Of a stretch of DNA of 64,000 bases, positions 54,883-62,995 are shown piece by piece. How positions within the stretch are numbered: the stretch's first letter is position 1; every line of letters begins with the position of its first letter. The notes under the pieces are model-generated. The model searched no databases. It saw only the letters and a list, made by a program, of their open reading frames with translations, and was not told the origin of the DNA. The translations under genes and the position numbers were made by a program. Origin of the DNA: Herbaspirillum sp. CF444 (GTDB taxonomy: Bacteria > Pseudomonadota > Gammaproteobacteria > Burkholderiales > Burkholderiaceae_D); the NCBI RefSeq assembly GCF_000282135.1, contig NZ_AKJW01000035.1, positions 1-64,000 on the forward strand, in the 5' to 3' direction.

Positions 54883-56427
54883 ATGTTCAGAAATATAAAA
54901 ATAGGTCCGCGACTAGGGGGTGGTTTTTCTGTCGTGCTGGTATTTTCGATGCTGGTCGCGGGTATCGGTATTTTGCGTTTGAAAACGGTGACGGAAGAGA
55001 CCCGTTCCATGATGGACCAGCCATTGCGTTCGGAACGGCTCGTCTCGGAATGGAATACCCTGCTGCTCAATGCGATTCAACGCACGACCTCCGTCGTAAA
55101 AAGCAAGGATCCCGAGCTGGACGCTTTCTTGTCGAAGGAGGCGGCGCAGTCCAGCAAGGCTTCTGCCGATACCCTGGCGCAAGTTGAGAAACTGCTTTCC
55201 ACTGACGATGAACGTCGCTTGTTCAAGGACATCAACGACTATCGCAAGAAGTTTTTAACAGTCAGGGACAGTATTTACAAACTGAAGAAGGACGGCAATG
55301 CCGACGAGATCGCGCGCATTTTTGACGCCGAATATCTTCCCGTTGCCAAGGCGACCCAGGATGCCATGCGCAAGCTCCTGGACTTCGAGCGCGACAGAAT
55401 CGATTCCATCGCCCAGCATGTCGAAAATACGGCAGAAAACAGCCGGCAGCTGATTCTTGTGTTTGAAGCAGTCATTCTGTTGGCGGGCATCTCCTTTTCA
55501 ATCATGCTGACCAGGAGCATCACGCGTCCGATTGACCTGGCTTTGAAAATTTCCAAGCAGGTTTCTTCCGGAGATTTGACCTCAACGGCGACAATCGTCA
55601 GCAAGGACGAAGTGGGCGAACTCGTCATGTCGCTACAGAAAATGAGCGAACAATTGCACGTCATCGTCTCGAATGTGCGCAACGGCGCCGACAGCATTGC
55701 CATTGCATCCGGGGAAATCGCATCGGGAAACCTGGATCTTTCGTCGCGAACCGAGGAACAGGCCGGCGCGTTGGAAGAAACTGCCGCCTCCGTCGAGCAA
55801 TTGACTTCGAGCGTCGGCAAGAATGCGGAGAATTCCGGCAAGGCGCACCAACTTGTCACGTCTGCCGCCGAAGTGGTCGGCGAAGGCGGCGACGTCATGT
55901 CCCAACTGATACAAACGATGAATACGATCAATGAATCGTCCCGGAAGATCGTTGACATCATCAGCGTCATCGACGGCATCGCTTTTCAGACCAATATTCT
56001 TGCGCTGAATGCCGCGGTCGAGGCTGCTCGCGCGGGGGAGCAGGGACGAGGTTTTGCCGTGGTTGCCTCTGAAGTTCGCGGACTGGCCCAGCGTTCCGCA
56101 ACTGCGGCGAAAGAAATCAAGATCCTCATCAATGAATCGGTGGAAAAGGTCGCCTCGGGCAGCAAACTGGTGGAGCAGGCCGGCGCGACCATGGACAAGG
56201 TCGTCGGCAGCGTCCAAAGCGCAAACACGCTGGTCAGGGAGATCAATTCAGCCAGCCAGGAACAGGCCGACGGCATCAAACAGGTCAATCAGGCGATCTC
56301 CCAGATGGACGGCGTAACGCAGCAAAACGCGGCGCTGGTTGAAGAGGCTGCCGCCGCGGCCCATTCATTGGAGGATCAGGCAAAGAAATTGAAGCAGTTG
56401 GTGAGCGTGTTTAAATTGACGTCTTAA
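54883..56427 (+). CDS. Methyl-accepting chemotaxis protein with 4-helix-bundle sensor
   Basis: A 514-residue receptor. TM1 is at about 11-31, a periplasmic helical domain at 32-185 (4HB_MCP-like), TM2 at 188-208, then HAMP (SITRPIDLALKI, with DEVGELVMSLQKM) and the signalling domain with [20 protein letters not shown] at its tip. ATG 54883 has a weak RBS; a frame extension upstream to 54829 is possible but lacks an RBS. No NWETF peptide at the C-terminus. It may sense the substrate of the upstream MFS-amidase operon, since both appear to share an operator. Confidence 0.92.
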   Translation: MFRNIKIGPRLGGGFSVVLVFSMLVAGIGILRLKTVTEETRSMMDQPLRSERLVSEWNTLLLNAIQRTTSVVKSKDPELDAFLSKEAAQSSKASADTLAQVEKLLSTDDERRLFKDINDYRKKFLTVRDSIYKLKKDGNADEIARIFDAEYLPVAKATQDAMRKLLDFERDRIDSIAQHVENTAENSRQLILVFEAVILLAGISFSIMLTRSITRPIDLALKISKQVSSGDLTSTATIVSKDEVGELVMSLQKMSEQLHVIVSNVRNGADSIAIASGEIASGNLDLSSRTEEQAGALEETAASVEQLTSSVGKNAENSGKAHQLVTSAAEVVGEGGDVMSQLIQTMNTINESSRKIVDIISVIDGIAFQTNILALNAAVEAARAGEQGRGFAVVASEVRGLAQRSATAAKEIKILINESVEKVASGSKLVEQAGATMDKVVGSVQSANTLVREINSASQEQADGIKQVNQAISQMDGVTQQNAALVEEAAAAAHSLEDQAKKLKQLVSVFKLTS

Positions 56428-56484
56428 AACCATCGATGCACAGGATGCGACCAAGCACGCAGGAAGCGATGTTTATCCACTTCA

Positions 56485-57279
56485 TCAACGCCCCACAAAC
56501 TGCGCCGTCCGCTTCTCCCTGAACGCCAGAATCCCTTCGCGCCTATCCTCGCTCGCCGCCAGCAACGAGAAGGATTTTCGCTCCAGATTCAATCCCGCCT
56601 CCAGGCCAAGCTCATAAGACTTGAGCATGGCCTCCTTCGCCAGTCGCAAAGCCAGCGGGGACTTGGTGGCGATGGTGTTGGCCAGCGCCACCGTGCGTTC
56701 CAGCGTTTGCTCGTCGTCGGCGACTTCGGCAATCAATCCCGCCGCCAGCGCATCGTCGGCCGACAGGAATTCGCCGCTGAGCACCATCTTCATCGCCAAT
56801 GGTTTGCCGACGGTGCGGATCAGGCGCTGCGTGCCGCCCGCGCCGGGGATGGTGCCGAGGTTGATTTCCGGCTGACCGATCTTGGCGCTGCGACCGGCGA
56901 TCGCGATGTCGGCGTGCATCAGCATTTCGCAACCCGCGCCCAGCGCGTAGCCGTTGACGGCGGCGAGCAAGGGCTTGGAGAAATTCGCGATGGTTTTCCA
57001 GTATTGCGGACGGATGTCGAGCAGGGCGCCGATGGCGTCGGTTTGCGCCATTTCATTGATGTCGGCGCCGGCGGCAAACACCTTCGCGCCGCCGGTGACG
57101 ACGACGGCGCGGATGCCGTCGTCGGCTTCCGCCTGCGTCAGCTCGGCGGCGATTTCGCGCAGGCTGTTGTTGCGCAGCGCATTGCGCACGTCAGGACGGT
57201 TGAGCGTGATCAGCAGCACGTGCGCGCCGACGCGTTCGGTCAGGATGTCCTGATGGCTTGATGTGGCTTGCTCGGTCAT
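56485..57279 (-). CDS. paaF: 2,3-dehydroadipyl-CoA hydratase
   Basis: A 264-residue crotonase-fold enzyme of phenylacetate breakdown. The oxyanion and active-site blocks AAGADINEMA, AAVNGYALGAGCEM and PEINLGTIPGAGGTQRL include both catalytic Glu positions. The C-terminal block LLAASEDRREGILAFREKRT is nearly the same as in E. coli PaaF. ATG 57279 gives the right N-terminus; the longer frame overlaps paaJ. It starts 14 bp after the paaJ stop and is the last gene of the cluster here. Confidence 0.92.
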   Translation of the reverse strand: MTEQATSSHQDILTERVGAHVLLITLNRPDVRNALRNNSLREIAAELTQAEADDGIRAVVVTGGAKVFAAGADINEMAQTDAIGALLDIRPQYWKTIANFSKPLLAAVNGYALGAGCEMLMHADIAIAGRSAKIGQPEINLGTIPGAGGTQRLIRTVGKPLAMKMVLSGEFLSADDALAAGLIAEVADDEQTLERTVALANTIATKSPLALRLAKEAMLKSYELGLEAGLNLERKSFSLLAASEDRREGILAFREKRTAQFVGR

Positions 57280-57292
57280 GGTGAGTCGCCGC

Positions 57293-58495
57293 TTATACGC
57301 GTTCGATGATGACGGCGATGCCCTGGCCGACGCCGATGCACATGGTGCACAAGGCATAGCGGCCGCCGGTGCGTTCAAGCTGGTTGAGCGCCGTCGTGAT
57401 CAGGCGCGCGCCGGATGCGCCCAGCGGATGGCCGATGGCAATGGCGCCGCCGTTGGGATTGACGTGGGATGCATCGTCGGCCAGGCCGAGGTCGCGCGTC
57501 ACGGCCAGGCCCTGCGCAGCAAAAGCCTCATTGAGTTCGATCACGTCCATCTGTTCCAGCTCCAGGCCGGTTTGCGCCAGCACTTTGCGCGACGCCGGCG
57601 ACGGGCCGAACCCCATGATGCGCGGCGCCAGGCCGGCGGTCGCCATGCCCAGTACCTTGGCGCGCGGTTTCAGCTGGAAGCGGTCGACCGCGGCGGCCGA
57701 CGCCAGCAGCACGGCGCAGGCGCCGTCGTTGACGCCGGAGGCGTTGCCGGCGGTGACGCTGCCGTCGGGGCGGACCACACCCTTGAGACGGCCCAATGCT
57801 TCCACGGTGGTGTCAGGACGCGGATGTTCGTCGTCCCTGACGATCCTGGGATCGCCTTTCTTTTGCGGGATCGTGACGGGCACGATTTCGCCGTTGAAGA
57901 AACCGGCGGCGTGGGCGGCGGCCCAGCGCTGCTGGCTGCGTACGGCGAAGGCATCCTGATCGGCGCGGTTGATCTTGAATTCGTCGGCGACGTTCTCGGC
58001 CGTCTCCGGCATCGAGTCGATGCCGTACTTGGCTTTCATGAGCGGATTGACGAAACGCCAACCGATGGTGGTGTCTTCGATCTTCGCGCTGCGCGAGAAG
58101 GCCGACTCCGCTTTCGGCATCACAAACGGCGCGCGGGTCATGCTTTCCACGCCGCCGGCGATGACCAGATGGCATTCTCCCGCCTTGATGCTGCGCGCCG
58201 CCATGCCGACCGCGTCCATGCTCGAGCCGCACAGCCGGTTGACCGTGGTGCCGGGGACCTCCACCGGCAGGCCGGCCAGCAAACCGGCCATGCGCGCGAC
58301 GTTGCGGTTGTCTTCGCCGGCCTGATTGGCGCAGCCGTAGATGATGTCGTCGATCGCGCTCCAGTCGATGCCGGGATTGCGTTCAATCAGGGCTCGGATC
58401 GGCAATGCCGCCAGATCGTCGGCGCGCACGCCGGCAAGAGCACCGCCGAAACGGCCGAAAGGGGTGCGGATGGCGTCGCAGATAAAAGCTTCCAT
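57293..58495 (-). CDS. paaJ: 3-oxoadipyl-CoA thiolase
   Basis: A 400-residue thiolase with the nucleophilic Cys in VNRLCGSSMDAV (about Cys90), the base His in GHPLGASGARLI and the C-terminal Cys in CTMCIGVGQGIAV. MEAFICDAIRTPFGRFGGAL is the standard PaaJ/PcaF N-terminus, supporting ATG 58495. It cleaves 3-oxoadipyl-CoA to succinyl-CoA and acetyl-CoA, the last step of the pathway. PcaF would fit equally by sequence; the paa context favours PaaJ. Confidence 0.92.
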   Translation of the reverse strand: MEAFICDAIRTPFGRFGGALAGVRADDLAALPIRALIERNPGIDWSAIDDIIYGCANQAGEDNRNVARMAGLLAGLPVEVPGTTVNRLCGSSMDAVGMAARSIKAGECHLVIAGGVESMTRAPFVMPKAESAFSRSAKIEDTTIGWRFVNPLMKAKYGIDSMPETAENVADEFKINRADQDAFAVRSQQRWAAAHAAGFFNGEIVPVTIPQKKGDPRIVRDDEHPRPDTTVEALGRLKGVVRPDGSVTAGNASGVNDGACAVLLASAAAVDRFQLKPRAKVLGMATAGLAPRIMGFGPSPASRKVLAQTGLELEQMDVIELNEAFAAQGLAVTRDLGLADDASHVNPNGGAIAIGHPLGASGARLITTALNQLERTGGRYALCTMCIGVGQGIAVIIERV

Positions 58496-58565
58496 GGTGT
58501 TCCTTGTCTGTCTTTTGTTTGTTTCTTGTCCGTTGCCGGACAGATGAATGCGTCGGTTCGTATCT

Positions 58566-59909
58566 TCAGATGGCGCCGGTGGGCGCTTCATGCACCAGCT
58601 TCGGACGCTGGTCGATCACGCGCTTGGCCTTGCCTACGGCCGAGCGTTCGATCTTGCCGCTTGGCACGACTTGTATCGCCGTCGTTACGCCGACATAGGT
58701 CTTGATGTGATGCTGCAGTTCGCAGGCGAGGGCGTCGACCTCGCTGGCCGACAGCGACACGTCGGGACGCAGTTCCACGGTGACGCCGAGCGTGTCCAGA
58801 TGGCCGTTGCGGCCGACCACCAGTTGATACTGCGGCGCCAGCCTGGGCATCTTCAGGATCAGTTCTTCGATCTGGGTCGGGAAGACGTTGACGCCGCGGA
58901 TGATCAGCATGTCGTCGGACCGGCCGGTGATCTTGCCGATGCGGCGCATCGAGCGCGAGGTCGCCGGCAGCAGGCGCGTCAGGTCGCGCGTGCGATAACG
59001 GATGATCGGCAACGCTTCCTTGGTCAGCGAGGTGAACACCAGCTCGCCGTCGGAGCCGTCCGGCAGCACTTCGCCGGTTTCCGGATCGATGATCTCGGGA
59101 TAGAAATGATCTTCCCAGATCACCGGGCCGTCCTTGCTTTCGATGCATTCGCTGGCCACGCCGGGGCCCATGACTTCCGACAGGCCGTAGATGTCGACGG
59201 CGTCGATGCCGGCGCGCGCCTGGATTTCGGCGCGCATGGCGTCGGTCCACGGCTCGGCGCCGAAGATGCCGACCTTGAGCGAGCTGTCGACCGCATCGAG
59301 TCCCTGGCGCTGGAATTCTTCGATGATGTTGAGCATGTAGGACGGCGTCACCATGATGATGCTCGGCTTGAAATCCTGGATCAGCTGGACTTGCTTCTCG
59401 GTCTGGCCGCCCGACATCGGGATCACCGTGCAGCCGAGTTTCTCGGCGCCGTAGTGCGCGCCGAGACCGCCGGTGAACAGGCCGTAGCCGTAGGAAATAT
59501 GCACGATGTCGCCTTTGCGGCCACCTGCCGCGCGGATCGAGCGCGCCACCACGGTGGCCCAGGTATCGATGTCGTTCCGGGTGTAACCGACCACGGTCGG
59601 CTTGCCGGTGGTGCCGCTGGAGGCGTGGATGCGCACGACCTGCTCGCGCGGCACCGCGAACATGTTGAACGGATAGTTGTCGCGCAGGTCCTTCTTGCCG
59701 GTGAATGGAAACCTGGCCAGGTCGGCCAGCGTCTTCAGATCGTCCGGATGCACGCCGGCGGCGTCGAACGAGGCGCGGTAGTGCGGGACATTGTCATAGG
59801 CGTGCCTGAGCGACCATTTCAGGCGTTGCAGTTGCAGCGCCTGCAATTCGTCCTTGCTGGCGGTTTCGATGGCTTCCAGGTCGCCTGGTTGTGGTGTGCG
59901 TTGTGGCAT
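58566..59909 (-). CDS. paaK: Phenylacetate-CoA ligase
   Basis: A 447-residue adenylate-forming enzyme that activates phenylacetate to phenylacetyl-CoA, the first step of the aerobic hybrid pathway. ATP-binding block: HASSGTTGKPTVVGYT; other PaaK blocks are YGLFTGGLGAHYGAE, GAEPWTDAMR and GRSDDMLIIRGVNVFPTQIE. The length is as usual (about 440). It lies 24 bp downstream of the penicillin G acylase gene, which produces its substrate in other bacteria. Confidence 0.96.
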   Translation of the reverse strand: MPQRTPQPGDLEAIETASKDELQALQLQRLKWSLRHAYDNVPHYRASFDAAGVHPDDLKTLADLARFPFTGKKDLRDNYPFNMFAVPREQVVRIHASSGTTGKPTVVGYTRNDIDTWATVVARSIRAAGGRKGDIVHISYGYGLFTGGLGAHYGAEKLGCTVIPMSGGQTEKQVQLIQDFKPSIIMVTPSYMLNIIEEFQRQGLDAVDSSLKVGIFGAEPWTDAMRAEIQARAGIDAVDIYGLSEVMGPGVASECIESKDGPVIWEDHFYPEIIDPETGEVLPDGSDGELVFTSLTKEALPIIRYRTRDLTRLLPATSRSMRRIGKITGRSDDMLIIRGVNVFPTQIEELILKMPRLAPQYQLVVGRNGHLDTLGVTVELRPDVSLSASEVDALACELQHHIKTYVGVTTAIQVVPSGKIERSAVGKAKRVIDQRPKLVHEAPTGAI

Positions 59910-59933
59910 GGTGGTCTCCGTAAGGAATTTACT

Positions 59934-62405
59934 CTATGGGTAATCGTTTGTTAATTGTTTCGTCGATTCGGTATGGCGATCAACCTCAGCGGGCGTCACC
60001 GCCTCGGTCTTGCAGCCGAAATCCTTGAACAGCGTCATCTGGTCGGCATAGTGCGCCGATTGGCGGCCATCGGGCGCGATGAAGCCGCTCTGGCCGGGCG
60101 GCGCAGCCGTGCATAGCGCGACGCCATGCGCACCGAGCACCATCTTGTCGTTTTGCGAACCGCGGTTCATGAAGCTCGGCAGCGTCAACAGTTCGTCAGC
60201 ACCCGCCTGCGGTGCGCCGATGAAGTTGTTGGTGAGAAACTTGTGCTTCACCACCGGCGTGCGCCATGTCGCGGTATCGCGGCCGTAGCGCGTCTCAAGT
60301 TCGACCATGGCCTGCGTGAGCGTGGCGCGCAGCACCGCGTTCTTGTCTTCGCCGTTGAAGAAGTCGTAGGTCTGCGCAACGCCGGCTCCGGAGCCCAGCA
60401 GTGCGTTGTAGACCAGCTTCATGCCGTTGCCGGGCCGGATGCTGGCTATCTGCGTGTCGCCGGCATAGCCGTTGTCCGCATAGGCCGCGAACACCTCTGG
60501 CGGCAGGTCGTCGGCCAGCACCGTTTTGTAGAGGATGGGCAGCCAGTGCATCATCAGCGTGGTGGCGGGACTGTCGTAGACACCGCGTTCGGTCGGGTCA
60601 TCGTTGAGCATGTTCCAGTTGGCCAGCAGCTGCGCCGCACGGCGCGCAGGATCGGTGGCGGGAAGGTCGCGCGTGGCCTCGAGGACGAAAGGCAGCATGT
60701 AGCGGGCATTGGTGTCCGCGTAGGCGGTGGTGCGATTGAGCGCCCACAGTTCGTCAGGCGTCAGCCTGGGCTTGGCTTCGAGGCGCGCGGTGAACTCGCG
60801 CACGCGGTCCACCACCGAATAGTTGCCGCCGTCGCTCACTGCGCCTGGCGCCGACTGGTTGTTCCAGTTGGCGATGTATCCCTGCGCCGGATTGAAGGTC
60901 TTCGGGTTGTCGCTGAAGGGGCGGATGCCAAGCCATTCCATCGAACCGTCGCCCACCGCGGGCAGCCGGATGTCCTGCGCGGCCGGGCGGATCGGCAGGC
61001 GGCCGGGAGACACGTAGCCGATGTTGCCATCGGTGTCCGCGTAGTACCAGTTGATGGTGATGGCCACGCGCGAGGCCTGCGCCAGCCATTGATCCCAATT
61101 CGTCGCCTGCATCGAATGGATCCAGCCAAGCAAGGACGCCAGTTCGTAGCCGTCCCAGCTGCGCTTCATCGCATAGGCAGTGCCATTCGGCAAGTCGAAA
61201 TTGGTGACGATGCCATGTACGGTGGCGTAGACGTCCACGCTCTGGTCGGCTTGGCCCTTGACACGGATCACCTCGGTGCGCCTGGTCATCGGGCGCATCG
61301 TTCCGTTGAACAGATACTCGTGCGGGTTGGCCGGGTTGAGCTTCTCCTGGTACATGTCGTTCACGTCCAGCGGGCCGGCGGTGGCGCCCCAGGCGATCTT
61401 GCCGTTGGTGCCGAAGAGGACCACAGGGTACGCGAACGGCGTGTTGCCGGTGACGTCGAAACCGGCGCCGTGCAGGCCGATGCCGAACACATAGGACGGA
61501 TTGAACCAGTTGAATTGCGGGCCGTTGATGAAGACCGTGCTGCCGTCGGTGGTCTTGTTCGGTCCGGCGATCCAGAGGTTGCTGGCGACCGGACGGGTCC
61601 AGGGTTCGGCGACGCCGCGGCGGGCCGCGTCAATGTCGTTGCGAGCGGTCAACAATCCGGGCGAGACGGGCGCAAGGCGGACGGCATTGCCATCGATAGG
61701 CGATGACGCCGTCTTGAGGGGGGCAGCCGTGCGCGGCACGGTGGTTGGCGCGAGAGGGTCTTCCACCCAGCGGATCTGGTCGAACAGCCGGCGGCCGGCG
61801 ACATCGCCCCGTGCCTTGCGCAGTTGATCCAGCAATCGCAGGTTGGCGACTTCACTGCTCACATTGGAATAGCGGTTCGCCATGGTGCCGATCCAGATCA
61901 TGGCCACGTCGTAACCGGTCCAGTCGGCCTTGGGCTTGAAGCCAGCATCGTTGAACTGCTTGGGCAACAGTGTTGCCTGCGCCTTCAGCACCTCGTTGAT
62001 GCGGGCGTTGAAGCCGGCGGCATAGCCGTCGAAGATGGCCTTGTCGTCGGCCGACAGCGCCGCCATCTGCGCGCGGATGGCGGCAGGCGTGAAACCGGAA
62101 CGGCTTCCCTTGTCGAGTGCGACATAGGCCGGCCCCATCACTTCGGAGACGGTGCCGAGTACGGCGCGGCGGGCCATTTCCATCTGGAACAGGCGGTCCT
62201 CGGCGACCGCATAGCCGAATCCGTGGAACAGGCCGCGCACGTCGTTGGCGTAGACGTGAGGGATTCCGTAGCCGTCGCGTTTGATGGTGATCTTGCCGGC
62301 AGGAACGGTGGCGTGGTCTGGCGCTTGCGCCGATGCGAGGGCCACGCATGTGACCAGCGCGAGGGCGGCACAAGTGCGAGGGATCAATCTGGAACGGTGT
62401 TGCAT
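59934..62405 (-). CDS. pac: Penicillin G acylase precursor (Ntn hydrolase)
   Basis: An 823-residue exported precursor (E. coli PGA is about 846). Signal peptide at 1-27 (ending ASAQA). The predicted autocleavage is before Ser275 (ASNLWIAG), the N-terminal nucleophile of the beta chain. From that Ser, the residues NGPQF align with the E. coli beta chain so that Phe24 of the acyl pocket is kept, and GIGLHGAGFDVTGNTPFAYP follows. It hydrolyses phenylacetyl amides to phenylacetate in the periplasm. ATG 62405 has RBS cggag. Its location between paaI and paaK links it to phenylacetate use. A relative acting on other acyl amides or on acyl-homoserine lactones cannot be excluded, but PGA-type similarity is strong. 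Confidence 0.9.
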   Translation of the reverse strand: MQHRSRLIPRTCAALALVTCVALASAQAPDHATVPAGKITIKRDGYGIPHVYANDVRGLFHGFGYAVAEDRLFQMEMARRAVLGTVSEVMGPAYVALDKGSRSGFTPAAIRAQMAALSADDKAIFDGYAAGFNARINEVLKAQATLLPKQFNDAGFKPKADWTGYDVAMIWIGTMANRYSNVSSEVANLRLLDQLRKARGDVAGRRLFDQIRWVEDPLAPTTVPRTAAPLKTASSPIDGNAVRLAPVSPGLLTARNDIDAARRGVAEPWTRPVASNLWIAGPNKTTDGSTVFINGPQFNWFNPSYVFGIGLHGAGFDVTGNTPFAYPVVLFGTNGKIAWGATAGPLDVNDMYQEKLNPANPHEYLFNGTMRPMTRRTEVIRVKGQADQSVDVYATVHGIVTNFDLPNGTAYAMKRSWDGYELASLLGWIHSMQATNWDQWLAQASRVAITINWYYADTDGNIGYVSPGRLPIRPAAQDIRLPAVGDGSMEWLGIRPFSDNPKTFNPAQGYIANWNNQSAPGAVSDGGNYSVVDRVREFTARLEAKPRLTPDELWALNRTTAYADTNARYMLPFVLEATRDLPATDPARRAAQLLANWNMLNDDPTERGVYDSPATTLMMHWLPILYKTVLADDLPPEVFAAYADNGYAGDTQIASIRPGNGMKLVYNALLGSGAGVAQTYDFFNGEDKNAVLRATLTQAMVELETRYGRDTATWRTPVVKHKFLTNNFIGAPQAGADELLTLPSFMNRGSQNDKMVLGAHGVALCTAAPPGQSGFIAPDGRQSAHYADQMTLFKDFGCKTEAVTPAEVDRHTESTKQLTNDYP

Positions 62406-62482
62406 GAGGGTCTCCGTACGGGATCTGCTCCGTGAGCGATCGTTTTCAAGAAGCGTTTTTAATAAGCGCTTTGTTGCAATGT

Positions 62483-62995
62483 TCAGGGCGCAGGTACTGC
62501 CGCGGCTTTCGCCAGCGCAGTCGCGTCGAGCCCGGCGATGACTTCGCCCTTGATGCGATACGACTTGCCGCGAAACAGCGCGATGCGTTTGCCGTGCTGG
62601 TTGGTCACGGTGATGTCGTAGACGCCGGTGCGTCCCGCCAGCGATTGCTCGACCGCTTCCGCCGTGAGCACGTCGTTGACGGCGCCCGGGGCCAGGTACT
62701 CGATGCTGCAGCCGGACGCGACGGTCGTCTGGTTGCGGCTGTTGCACGAAAATGCAAACGCGCTGTCGGCCAGTGCGAAGATGAACCCGCCATGGCAGGA
62801 CGCGTGGCCGTTGAGCATGTCCGAACGCACCAGCATCGAGAGGCGGGCATAGCCGGGGCGTACTTCGTGGATCTTCATGCCCAGCGATTGCGTCGCGTTG
62901 TCGCGCGCATACATGGCCTTCGCGGTGGCGTCGGCCAGCGTCTGCGCTTCTTCGGGGCTCAGCGGAGCGGGGATGTTGATGCTTGCTTCAGCCAT
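62483..62995 (-). CDS. paaI: Hydroxyphenylacetyl-CoA thioesterase
   Basis: A 170-residue hotdog-fold thioesterase. The active-site block GHASCHGGFIFALADSAFAFSCNSRNQ is typical (visible as HGGFIFALADSAFAF). PaaI clears dead-end thioesters of the phenylacetate pathway. It has an N-terminal extension of about 20 residues. Its start overlaps the paaH stop by 8 bp, so they are co-translated. Confidence 0.95.
   Translation of the reverse strand: MAEASINIPAPLSPEEAQTLADATAKAMYARDNATQSLGMKIHEVRPGYARLSMLVRSDMLNGHASCHGGFIFALADSAFAFSCNSRNQTTVASGCSIEYLAPGAVNDVLTAEAVEQSLAGRTGVYDITVTNQHGKRIALFRGKSYRIKGEVIAGLDATALAKAAAVPAP

Noticed and set aside
59934-62405. Acyl-homoserine lactone acylase (PvdQ/QuiP type)
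   Set aside because: The beta-chain start (SNLW, NGPQF, GIGLHGAG, GNTPFAYP) follows penicillin G acylase, and the gene lies in the paa cluster.
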